This document shows positions 1-11,400 of a DNA stretch of 64,000 bases, one piece after another. The DNA is taken from assembly GCA_964020085.1 (NCBI GenBank), contig OZ026607.1, forward strand, positions 973,103-1,037,102. Direction: 5' to 3'. The notes under the pieces were generated by a model that searched no databases, was not told where the DNA came from, and was given only the letters and a program-made list of their open reading frames with translations. Each line of letters opens with the position of its first letter. The first letter of the stretch is position 1. Position numbers and translations under genes: made by a program. This stretch comes from Micromussa lordhowensis. Taxonomy: Eukaryota > Cnidaria > Anthozoa > Scleractinia > Lobophylliidae.

Positions 1-542
1 ACTGTTTAAAATACAATAACTTTATTGATACTCCCCTGATGGGGCTTTACAATTTAAATTCTAATTTAAATCAGAATTTAAAAATTAGGGGTTGTTTTTA
101 TTTGTCAATTTTGCTATCAAAGTTACAGTTGTATAGGGTGATATTTCTTTCGGAATGAACCCTATATCGTTCGGCTCCTAGAAACCAAAACAGGAAGAAC
201 CAGGAGCCCATCCTGGAAGAACGTAATATTTTTCAGGATTCATGAAGTATTAAGAGCAACCTCTAACTGAGAATTGTTATACTACAACTCCCATTTCCAT
301 TGCATACCACGTGATCACGACATCCGCAAACATCGATTGTTTATAACATGAAAACGCTACTTTGCTAAATCGCCATTTTATTTCACATTTAGTATAAGCA
401 AATTAACAGACCTTGTATTACCTAACACTCAGCTATACCAATTTTGATTTGTTTCTTACATTTTAATTCATTACAAGTTTTTCTATATTTAACCAGTGTT
501 GTTACTATTATTATTATTATTATTATTATTAAGTATTATTAT

Positions 543-588
<46 letters not shown>

Positions 589-868
589 TATCTAAAAGCA
601 TCGATGTGCGATTTTTTTCGGTGAAGTATGATACATGGGCCCTATCGATAACCTTCCTAAATCTGCTGTATATATATTCATCATATTAACTAAGAGTAAG
701 AAAGAAAGTTTCTTTGAAATAAAGTTTGATATTTTCTTAAAACGAATGAAACCAGACATCTAGATTCAAAGCTTTCTTTTTTTTACAATCAGTGAAGCTC
801 GCTGCTCGACCCAATCCCTTTTGCAGGGTTTTTCTGAAGCAAACATAAGTTTAATATCGTATTCTCTC
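1..868. other. AT-rich non-coding flank
   Basis: I see no convincing coding sequence here. The only structured element is the ATT microsatellite at 501-591. The right part lies immediately downstream of the minus-strand GPCR stop codon and may hold its 3' UTR. Confidence 0.5.
501..591. repeat. (ATT)n microsatellite
   Basis: An almost pure run of ATT trinucleotides, interrupted twice by AAGT. Similar runs occur at 14342-14405 and 53008-53075, so this is a recurrent simple repeat of this genome. Confidence 0.95.
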
Positions 869-1741
869 TCAGGTCTGGCAGGCTAGGGTTTTCATGTCAC
901 GGAACTGTTTCTTAAAACCTGCCCTGTAGTTAGAATTGAACAGAATATACAACAACGGGTTAACAACCGGGAATATCAACACGGGAAATGCCAGATACTG
1001 TTTTTGTTTAATATCAATATCATGGAAATGATAAGTTAATGTTTTATACACAATGTAAGGAATAAAAGCTAACATGAAAATAAAACTCAACAGCAAAAGA
1101 AAAGCTACGATCCTTCTCTTCTCATCTGCTTCTTGTTTTGTTTCAACTGTTTCAGAGCATATTGTATTGTCCCAACACATTCCCTTCACTATAGACAAAT
1201 AGCTAAACGAAGTTATAGCTACATTAACAACAAAAAAGAACTCAAGTACACCAAAATATATAGCCAATGTAGTTTCACTAAAACTGAAATGACATACTGG
1301 TTTGGAATCTTTGTAGCACAACCCTTTAAAGATCAAATGAGGAAGGAAAAATAGTAGGGCTGTACAAAACCACAGACCTGCGATTACTCTCCATATATAG
1401 TCCCTGTTGATTCGTAAACGAGTGCTCATTGGCTTAAACAGAGCCATGTATCGTTCGAATGCAATCAATGTAAATGTAAGAGCTTGAACCGCACTAAAGA
1501 CCTCCTCTCTACCGATTTTACAAATTATTTTATTTATAATTTCAGGGCGTTTAATAGGGTGTCCAAACAACAACAGCACCTGCCAAAGAACTACGAAGAT
1601 ATCTGCTAAAGCTATGTTACATAGTAAAATATTGGTGGTACTTTGCATAGAGGTAGTTCGTCTTACTATCGTTATAACGATTGCGTTCAATGGGATTCCG
1701 ACGACGTTAATGAAGATAATAAATACAGATTCCAAATTCAT
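869..1741 (-). CDS. Rhodopsin-like (class A) orphan GPCR, single exon
   Basis: A 290-residue seven-helix receptor expected in the plasma membrane, coupling an unknown ligand to G proteins. Seen directly: the helix 1 asparagine in GIPLN (about residue 19), the helix 2 LADIF motif (45-49), ERY in place of DRY at 96-98, paired extracellular cysteines C74 and C150, FIPY (227-230) where CWxP is usual, and NPLLY (261-265) at the end of helix 7, then a short basic tail. Length is compact but complete for the family. The start is the first Met, giving a very short N-terminus with no signal peptide. No introns are visible, as is common for expanded cnidarian class A receptors. The sequence is too divergent to name a ligand; peptide, amine or lipid receptors are all possible. 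Confidence 0.9.
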   Translation of the reverse strand: MNLESVFIIFINVVGIPLNAIVITIVRRTTSMQSTTNILLCNIALADIFVVLWQVLLLFGHPIKRPEIINKIICKIGREEVFSAVQALTFTLIAFERYMALFKPMSTRLRINRDYIWRVIAGLWFCTALLFFLPHLIFKGLCYKDSKPVCHFSFSETTLAIYFGVLEFFFVVNVAITSFSYLSIVKGMCWDNTICSETVETKQEADEKRRIVAFLLLLSFIFMLAFIPYIVYKTLTYHFHDIDIKQKQYLAFPVLIFPVVNPLLYILFNSNYRAGFKKQFRDMKTLACQT

Positions 1742-1934
1742 TGTTCAATGACAACTGAGTGTTTGATAGACGAGAATTTCCACGCCACTAATTTATGTTA
1801 ATATATCGGCGGTATGGCTTTGCATTCTGTTTCTTCTTTTTTTTCTGAGGCCAGGAGATTGTCGTGGATTTAATCTGTCAGAAAAGAAGTAAGTGAAGTT
1901 GTATTTTGCTGTAGTTATTAATTATAATATGTTA

Positions 1935-2533
1935 TAAGGGCTTGTTTACATGGAGGTGGGGGACCCCAGGTAGGTGAGGTAACCCGCCTAGGTGAGGTAA
2001 CCCGCCTCTCCATATAATCTCTCATTTTTATTTGATCGTGTTTACATGATAGGTGGGGTAACCCGCCTAGGCGGGTTGCCCGGTCTGCCAGGTAGGGTAA
2101 CCCGCCTAGCCGGGGTCGCATTTTGCCATGTAAACGACTCGAGGTGGGGTAACCCGCCTAGCCGGGGTCGAGTTCATGTTACATTTGCAAGCGCGCCAAA
2201 GCGCGTAAAAATTTGAACCAGAACAATATGGCCGTTAACTGCCTCTGGCGGAAGCTTTGTATCATCAAAAGTGACAGTAAAACGCCACAGCATTGAAACG
2301 CTGCAGCGAGAGCAGAAAATAAAGATAAAAATAACACTGATCGCCAAAATGCGTCGTTCGTCCGCCATTTTCAATGTTTACATGCCTAGTGTCCACGCAA
2401 CAACGTCAAGTAAAGTCACCCCGGGACCCCGGGGTTGTAAGTTTGCATGTAAACGCAGGCCATTTTTCGACCACGGCTACGCGGGTTACCTCACCTACCT
2501 GGGGTCCCCCACCTCCATGTAAACAGGCCCTTA
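1935..2533. mobile_element. MITE-like element with long terminal inverted repeats
   Basis: The two ends are near-perfect inverted copies over about 50 bp; the left end begins TAAGGGCTTGTTTACATGG and the right end is its complement. The subterminal DNA is made of repeated GGTGAGGTAACCCGCC-type units. Flanking TA dinucleotides could be the target duplication. There is no transposase; the short ORFs inside follow the repeat units and are not genes. Confidence 0.85.
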
Positions 2534-2725
2534 GTATCACTCAACTAGTGGACTAATGCAAATCCTGCATTTTAATCGGCTACTCTACTCGAAGACTATT
2601 AGCAATAGTCCTCGAGCGCCATCGAGCGTGACACTTTCTTCCGTTTTAGTCCCAAATAAATATTTCTTCAATCACATTTGCTAACTTTCTTATCGCTATT
2701 TCTGTCCGACTAGTTGGGTGATACT
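2533..2725. mobile_element. Short MITE abutting the previous element
   Basis: Inverted ends AGTATCACTCAACTAGT and ACTAGTTGGGTGATACT bound about 190 bp. The left end touches or shares a base with the end of the neighbouring MITE. No coding capacity. Confidence 0.75.
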
Positions 2726-2750
2726 AAAACAATTCGCCTCATGGGCTATT

Positions 2751-2778
2751 GACCCGTAGCCCTTGAGGGCTACGGGTC
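2751..2778. repeat. Perfect 12-bp-arm hairpin
   Basis: GACCCGTAGCCC is followed after 4 bases by its exact reverse complement. It lies 25 bp beyond the short MITE and is probably the tip or relic of another foldback element. Confidence 0.7.
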
Positions 2779-5237
2779 TAATTGTTAATTATACTGAGAT
2801 TGGCATATACACGTTAAGTGGAAGAAACAAAGGACTCTTGACGTCCAATAATCGAACCGAACTTTACGCACGCTACTTAGTTACAAGTACAAAAAGACAC
2901 CCACCCTCCCTCCCTCTCAACCAACGTTTATGCCATCATCAATCTTGTATTATCCAAGTTTCTCCATACACTTCTCCGATGGGGTCTAAGATGAATGTGG
3001 TTCACTATTGTGGTTATTTTTTTTATTATACACGTCTCCCTGCAGGCATGGAACTTTAGGGAGGTAAAGACTTTTACTGCTGGCGTAGCAAAGTGAGATT
3101 GATCTGCAGGGCTTAACTAAACGGTCGCTTGAAAATCCAATTAATAAGAAAGTTATTATGAAATTCATATTTCTTCATTTCAGTGATCAGGACGGCTCCT
3201 AGCAACTCATCCATTGACAATTCATTATTCCTATGATATTATCTATACACAGTGAACCAACACTAAGGTAAAGATTTTTCAAGAAGCAAAATTAAAAAAT
3301 GATATTTATGTCAACTTTGACATAATACGCTCGGTGTGGCATATTAAAGAAAACTTGAAAACAAAAGTTAGAATTTTTATTGAAAATGAATAACATCTCT
3401 TATCAAAATAAAACAGTCATTTTTAATTAGCAATATCCCAGGAAGGTTACTGCATTGAGGAGGAAATATAGGATTTAGTTTTTTTCTTACTGAAATCTCA
3501 CGTAAATAAAGATCAGTTTGAAGGATCCAAGGATAAAGTATAGTCGACTGATGATATCACACTCATCATATATTACCTCTTGCTTTAATTCCCTTCGTCA
3601 GTCAAGGCAATCAACTACGAAAAATTAAACAAACTATTTTAACGACAAAGCGTACGATCTGAATCAAGTGGATGTACACTGCTGCAATCTGTCAGTTTCT
3701 GTCGAGATCAGGAACAGAGCACAGGGCCACGATTTTAAGACGAGGAAGGACTGGGATGAGTTAAGGGTGCGGCTCGTCCCTACTCTTATTTTGCTTCTTT
3801 TCGCCCATAGTACCTTGTTCGTTCGTGAAAGGTTAAAAAACATGTCGAACCCTAAGACAAAAGGCGGACTTCAAACGGTCTAATGTACGGATTTTGAGTC
3901 ACGGAGTCAAATTCAGTTCGATGTATATTCGTATATTCATATTCGTGATGCATACTTCCGAAGCCAAAAACAGTATATGACTGCATTTAACAAATAAAGA
4001 AGCCTAAGCCGTGTATTACACTGTGATAAAACACGACGGCCATTTGAGAACTCGAGGGAAATGCGGCGAGTGTTTTCTGCATTTCTGAGTGTTCTCAAAT
4101 GTCCGGAGTGTTTTATCACAGTGTAACACACGGATTAGGCTTCTTCATTTGGTTTATGATATAGACTTAACTGACTTTTTCTTTGTTTTATACTCTGATA
4201 AAACATGGGTTTTTGACCAATCAGAGCGCGCGCATGGTCCTATCTATGTTATAAATTGTTTTATGGAAGTGACAATTTTCATTCTGCGCCTTCAGTGGCA
4301 GCTTGTAAACTCGAAACAAACAGTTTAACTGTCTTTTCACTTGCCATGCTAGTCAAAGAACATAATAAAACAAAAAGGGAAATAATCCAAACATATCAAT
4401 TGCTGCTTACTCACTCAAATTTTGGTAGTTGGCATTTTTTTTCCCCTGTGAACAAGCAGCTTCGCAGCATTTTGACCTTCGTGACTAAATGTTGCAGTTG
4501 AAGAGACCTCGACGAAGGTAGAGCTCAAACTACAGTGAGAATTAATTTTCTGTTGGTTTAAAAGACAATGTATGACTCGGTGAGGTAATATTCTATGCGG
4601 GATTAATTTTCATAGAAATGAACACAGGGAGAGGTTACGAGTTTACGAAAGATAAATTTTACTAAAGAAACAGCTGTGAGAAACTGTGACTCATTTAAAA
4701 TTTGAAAACAAAAGTCAAAAGCTTCCGGAATCGTTTGCATCTTGGGAGCAAGCATGAATGAATGGTAATTTAATTGAAAATAACAAATTTTCAGCTTTAA
4801 GGTTTTCGCTTTCGTGCAAAATTAATTGGAATTTCGTCGTCTTATTGAATCTGCTACATTTTAATAAGACCTTCTGGGATATTGATGAGTACAGGGTACT
4901 GATAAATATGTGCTGATATGAATTATTGATGTGAAGTACTGATCTTCTCATCTTTTAACCGCTTCTCAAAATATTGTGACATTTTTCAGTTTTGCAGGAG
5001 TGTAACTTACTAATCTGTTGTTTTGACAAAACAGCAATTGTTCATTTCTGGGTTTTCCTTTATACTAACGCTTATTTCTTTGATATATTGGATTTGCTCC
5101 TCACTTAATGACACAGCTGACAACGTTTTGCGCATGCTTGCTTGTCAAAGTCACTAGGTGTCTCTATGGTAAATAAATAAGTTTCTTGTTTGCAATTTGC
5201 ACTCGCAGGGAATTGGAAGCCTTATTGTGATCCTCGA
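2779..5237. other. Intergenic, no gene seen
   Basis: Apart from the foldback element at 3991-4151 I see no coding exon. The short ORFs here lack splice context or protein character. The stretch separates two minus-strand genes; the part next to 5237 may be the 3' UTR of the large mosaic-receptor gene. Confidence 0.5.
3991..4151. mobile_element. Foldback MITE, about 160 bp
   Basis: The left arm (3991-4052) and right arm (4090-4151) are inverted copies, sharing for example ACACTGTGATAAAACAC with its complement. The spacer is short and nothing is coded. Confidence 0.85.
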
Positions 5238-5488
5238 CTAAGATGTCCAAAGCGCAAATAGCTCTGTTTGTGTCCCATGATCAGATTTTGTGTTTTTCAA
5301 CTTGAAATCTTGACATCCCCCATCATGAAGCGCGACGGTTATTTTATGATCGTCTTGTCCACGTTCTTCCAATGTAACATCCATAGCGCCGCTGTCTTTC
5401 ACTGTGCTGATAAGGGTGGGCATGTCTGTTTGTCCTGTTTGTAGCTGGTTGTCGAGAACATTTGTATTCATCATACCGCTTATTTCTC
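5238..5488 (-). CDS. Last exon of mosaic receptor: hydrophilic C-terminal tail
   Basis: An 83-codon exon including the stop, rich in Asp, Thr, Gln and Lys with no cysteine framework, so probably cytosolic. The acceptor TTTACAAG at 5490-5489 leaves the two bases needed by the phase-1 donor at 6265. Membership rests on that phase fit, the lack of upstream Met need and proximity; no domain is recognisable. Confidence 0.6.
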
Positions 5489-8400
5489 CTTGTAAACCAG
5501 TGAGGGGAAGAACTAAAGCCAAGCAGCAAGAGAAGGAGCATTGTGGATTTTTCCTCCACTCCATGAGGTAACTATATAGGTGGGTGGAGTACTGCACTAA
5601 AAATGATAAAATGTAAATATTTCATTTCATCGAAATAAAGGCTTTTACAAAGTTAACTACATAATGTGGACTAGGAACTATTCCAGCCGAAGGTATATTT
5701 AACAATTATTCCACAAGCGCGCGTTGGATATGAGATGGTAGATAGCCAACGAGGCGCAGAGCGCCGAGCTAGCTATAATCATCTCATATCCAACAAGGGC
5801 GAGTGGAATAATCGTTTTATTAAAAACGCCCCCAAAATAGAGCAAACTAAACTTAAAAAAAATGAAAACGCCTAAAAAAAAAATCACGCGTACCCTTACC
5901 ATATTCGTAAAGCATGGTATAATGACTCATAGCCCATGATGGTTAAGCCAATGAAAACTCTGGAATTGCATTATCCAATGATCCATTTTTAATAAATCTA
6001 AATATTCAGTGTTTGTTCTTAATTTGTTTTTGTTCCTTCCTGTTAGCAATGGATATGCATCGCATCAAGATGCCCGCTCGGAATTCCTTTGTAATATTTA
6101 AAGATTCCTAACAAAAATTTCATTTTGGGAGACTCAGACCCTAAACCTAACCTATATAAATAAAGTATTATTATTATTATTATTATATATCTTTATGGTT
6201 TCCAATACTTTGCTATTATTTCAAAATTATTTATTAGTAACGAAAACGAAAAAGCTAGTCTTACCAACAACTTGGCCAATAACTAAAGTATTCGCTCCTA
6301 GTACCAATATCTTGAACAAGACGGCATCCACATATGCGTCACTAGAGGTGGAAATGTTCTCTGCGGGAATTCTGCTGACAGCTCCAATTCCTAAGTTGAC
6401 TACTGTAACGGCAAGCGATGTCGCCATCATTCTGTTCTCGGCCACGTCTTGTATGGGTCTGTTCCAGGAGAAGAGCATTCCATACATCCCGGCCATAACC
6501 CATGCCAATCCAATGTAGGATCTACTCTCCTGTCCCACCAGAATCAGCCCAGATGTCAGGATCACTTTACGAGACATCTCCACCAGTTCCCAATACCACA
6601 AGCGGGGTGTATAATTTTCAAAAAGAAACCGTAGTCCGGTTATTATCTCCATGTTAGAGACTGAATCCTGTGATGCCTTGGTGTCATTTGGGCCTGCAAT
6701 CATTCTTCGTTGTCTCCAAAGGACGAGGAATGAAGCGACAGGGAGGGCGATGACGTAGGCAACAGAAATGTACGCCACGATAAGTAACTGGTTGTACTTT
6801 GTAGTTGCACACTGTACGCTGTAATCGGCTTTCAAATAGCTGAAGCACGCTTCTTCTTCGTCATCTCGACAAATTTTCCGGCATGTTAGTGGCAGAACAT
6901 TAGCTGTCTTCGAGCATGTGCTCAGATAAGTTACGTAAAGAAAGAAAAACATATTTTTGTAAATAAGTTCCTTGGTCTGTGACAACTTTCGTAACTTTTC
7001 TTCTTCCTCCAAGCGTGAATTTCTTAAAAACACTTTGAAAACTCCATAGGCGACTCCGGAAATACCAATAAGCGCGGCATTAACGGTCATTGTCGCGAAT
7101 AGGTTTCCAAACGCATCCACGTGCAGTCCAGGATTAAGGCAGTCAATAGGTGCCACTTGAAGAACATTCATCTGAAGAATTTCTGAGTACTTGCCGATTA
7201 CTTGCAGAGAATCTGGCCATTTTATGTAAGAGAACGTTTCTAGTAATCCATAAGTGACCTGATAAAAGCCAATCACGATCTTCAGTTTGGAAAAGAATGT
7301 GTCAATAAGAGAGCGTCCTTCGGTCTTCCTGACCTTTTTCTTACTTGTCCACACCATAACCGTCCCGATTATCAAAAAAATGAAAGCAATAAGTGACAAT
7401 TGTCCCACCATCCACTTCTTAGATGGACATTCTTTGCACTTTTGTAATTGCTTGTAGTGTCCTGAGCTGCAAACTCCACAGACTGGACCTTGGTATCCTT
7501 TATCACAGGGGGAATCCAAACCACCTTTGCAAGACCCTTCTATTGGGCACTTATACGAAGTTGGTATGGGATAAGGATACCGTATGCTAAAATCGTCTAA
7601 CGCTGGTGAAGATGCCAACAGATTTTTAATATAATATTTATAACGATCTCTGTATGTCTCGTTCCGCCATTCCCACCAATAACCAGATTTCAAATAAGCA
7701 TAATCATCTTTGCATCGAAGTCCTCCTTGCCCACACTTGTAACATTTCTCAAACATGTGGGTTCGATAAAATCCTTTCAAACATTTACAAGCACGGAATC
7801 CAGCAAAAAAGTCAGTTTCAGTTCCTAGAAAATATAAAAAAGCCACATTTTTAAACTACGTTTACTATATTAAATACGCAATGTTAACACATTGAAGCTT
7901 TTACGAGACTGTCTTATTTCACAGTAGTCTGCGACAAGGGATCGTAATTGATAGATATTGTTTCAAGCTTCCTCGTGACTAATAATTTTGAATTTGCTCT
8001 CATTCGTCCGTTAACAAGAAAAGTAACATACTCCATTTCCAACAAAGTATTTTTAAAATTACTGAACTTGATTGTAGTGACCCATACAAAGCATGGTCGA
8101 TCGGCCAGGAATTGAGTAGTTTCCTTAGTTTAGTTAGAGCCAAGTTTGAGCGAATCTCTATCGCTCGAGCACCCAAAGAAACGTGAGTTTCGACAGGGCT
8201 GGTTTATGTATATGTATGATGTGGAGAGATTTCGGTTTAACATTGGTGATGTTTCACAACAAAAGTAATAGGGGCGTGTTTGATGCTTACCTTCAGGACA
8301 AGATTTGCAATCTTGTTTCTGCGTTCCAGGTGCTGCGTCAAATGATACAAATGAGCCCGTCGGACATCTTTTGCAGCTTTCAGCCACGAAGCCGACAGCA

Positions 8401-11400
8401 TCAGAGTAAAATCCTCCTACAGAAACCAAGGACCCAGTCAATCAATCAGTTAATCAAGCGAGCAAGTAAGCAAGCAATCAAGCAGGCAATCAATTAATCG
8501 ATCAATTTATCAAAGTCAAGACGTGGATAAGGTTACTCTCCATATAAAGTCAGATGTTCATGTGTAAGGAACTAATGTAAGAAACCCAAGGTTCATTTCG
8601 GAGTTATTGCTGTCAGGTCGGACAGGTAAACAGAAGCCACGTTTTGGAAAAAGCCTTCTTGCTCCCGACTTGTCAGCAATTCCCTCGCCTCCCACCCCAC
8701 CCCCTCCCCCCCTACTCCGCTCGCATTTTAGAACATTCACTAAGACATAACAGTCCGAAAACTCAAACTTAATTAAGGTAAAATGTTTGCCGGACGAAGT
8801 TGGGCTGGTTTCATTGACATACAGCATATTGACTGAACAGTACGATATAAGTACCTGCAGGGCATTTTGTACATCCCTGTGTTCCTTTAGAGGATGAGTT
8901 CGAAAATGTCCCCAAGGGACATGGAAGAAATTTATCAAACGATGGGTCATTTTCAGGTATTTGTCGGAATCCCGAGGCCAGGAGAGCGGCAATGAAGGCT
9001 CGGTTACTGGAAATATCAGGATCAAAGACTTTGACAGCTTCTGCCTCGGAATCCAGAGGGTTTCTAGAACAAAGTCACGTAACAATATATTTAACCAAGG
9101 AGATATAACCTTTTACAGTTCTAGCGATTAAAAAAACAGCTAATTTTCCGTGTTCACAGACACTGGTGCGATTAAACCCTCAATTTTGGACAGTTGGAGG
9201 AGGAGAATTCCGGTGATATATCGTCCATTATATGTTATATTTGTCTTGGAAAAATGTTGACGAATGTATGGAAATCATCGAATCAGACGATGAACACCCT
9301 TTGTTTTCGGTGTATGTGTATTGTGAATTTGTATTAAGATCAACGTTTGGTCCTGGTTGGATCACACATAATACGTAAATTATCTCAATTTACTAACAGG
9401 TATATCGAACAACGTTGCGTGTCATCAGAGAAAAACTTCAAGGTTCCAATCGTTCTATTCATTATAATGCTGAAAAAAAAGGAACATCTGAGAATTAATA
9501 ATAGGCTCATAGGCTTTCAGGTCAAAATTGAAAATTTGTTTTAGTTTCTTTTGTCTCTCGATTGCCAAAAGAGACTTGGACCATAACGAAAGCACCACCA
9601 AATGAAGTTTGTCCTGAAACCTGCGAAAACCATGTAAGAATATTTATATGGCTTGGGTTTGTAGCCGATCTAACGCGTGCTCTGATTGGCTAATACTAGG
9701 GCATTATTCTCCCGTAATGCCCACGGGCCGATTACTGGCCTGCAAAAGCCAAGCAAAAAGCCATATAACAAACAACTTATTAACCTCGAACGTTCAGTCT
9801 TTACGGGAAAGTCTTAAACCTCGGCCTTGCCGTATTGTCCTCGCTGTCGCTCGGTCAATACGGCAAGGTCTCGGTCCGAGATTTTCCCGTAGAGATCTCA
9901 CTCTCGGTTAATAAGTAGTTATTAATTTTCCAGATAATAAATAATACTCCTTTAATTATTATGCAAACGAGCGTAGTCTAGTTGTCAAAGTTGGAATTTG
10001 CACGTGACGAATGCTCCATTTTTCCAAATTTGCATTAAGCAAGTTGTTTCGTTAGGAGTTGAAGGAGAGACAGCAGAAACTTTACAAAACTTACGCATAG
10101 CGCTCTCATGACTCAAATGCCCAGCTTCATTCCTCGAAGATTAATGCGCGGATGTCAGTGTGTTCTCCAAGTCCTTCATTATGCATTCTTGGAACATCAG
10201 TCGACAAGGTACGATGCCATTGATTAATTTTACCGAAACCTGTTTCGTTGGTCGCTAACAAATAGTGATGTACTCTTTTTTTATTTAATTACACTAAAAT
10301 ACCGAACGATGACCGTGTTTTCCATTTTGAGGCCCATTCTGTATTGCCGTCTGTAATTTTTACAGAGCGTTCTTGCTCAGGTGGTCAGCAGCCACTCGTG
10401 TTTACATAAGAAACGAGTTCAATTCCCACAGGATTGGTTTGGAAAACCAATGTGGCTGCCGTGACGTCATGTCATAACATATTCTGTCTGTGGGTAAAGA
10501 TCGACGAAGAGACTAAGGCGATGCTCTTCGGTGAGAGAAAGATGAAAAGCTCAACGAACAATGGAATGTGACCAGGAGTTATATAGTACAATGGTGGTAA
10601 TCGAACATACAATGTATTCGGTCGAAAGGAGCAAAGAAAACCAAACTAAATGTCAAAATTAACCCACTATCTCTGTTACGGTAAAAGATTGTATGAGTAC
10701 AATAGCTGTTATCGCAGTTATCAGCGGTTTTACACGTAAACGAGGCGAAAGGGTCACTTCTGCTTTGAATTTACCCTTTCGCCTCGTTTGCGTGCATTTC
10801 TAAACAAAAGAACATTTGATCGCAGACTCAACTGCAATAACAGCTATTACGATACTTTACATTTGGGAATCCAAACCACGGAGACCAACGAAAACCTCAA
10901 TCTTCAATATCTTCAACTTCGTCCTCAGTAAATATCTGTGACAAAAAGATATCTTGTTCAGACACTGAAAAGCTTAGATATTATGTTCAGTCACACCTAC
11001 TAGAATTTATTTTTTGGTTATTTATGTAGCATGCATTGAAAATGTGAGCTTCGTATTAAGGGTTTGTTGTGTGACTGATAGATTAAAAGCGAATTTGTTT
11101 TACAGGTTCTTTTCTATGTTAAAACGTCTATACGGGATCTGAGATCAAATAAACGCAAACCTAAGACGTTGTTGTCTAACCTAGTTAAAACGCAAAGCTT
11201 GGTCTTCTTGCTGACAGCCTAACAAAGTAGCTTTGATATCTTGAGTTCCGAAGACTTATCGAAAGCTGTGTGGCAAACAAAACCACTTACGTTAAGATAC
11301 AGCCTTACAGCGGTGACTTACATTCTGAAAAAAAACTTCCGCCAGTCGTTTACTCGGCTAAGTGTAAACGCTTCTGGTTCAATTGTCTTTATAGGATTAT

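Noticed and set aside
1133..1354. Plus-strand ORF across the GPCR
   Set aside because: Antisense shadow of the receptor coding sequence.
8558..9085. 175-residue minus-strand ORF over the linker/GCC2-3 exon
   Set aside because: It is in a different frame from the phase-consistent exon 8855-9063, which carries the recognisable cysteine pattern; the ORF itself has no motif.
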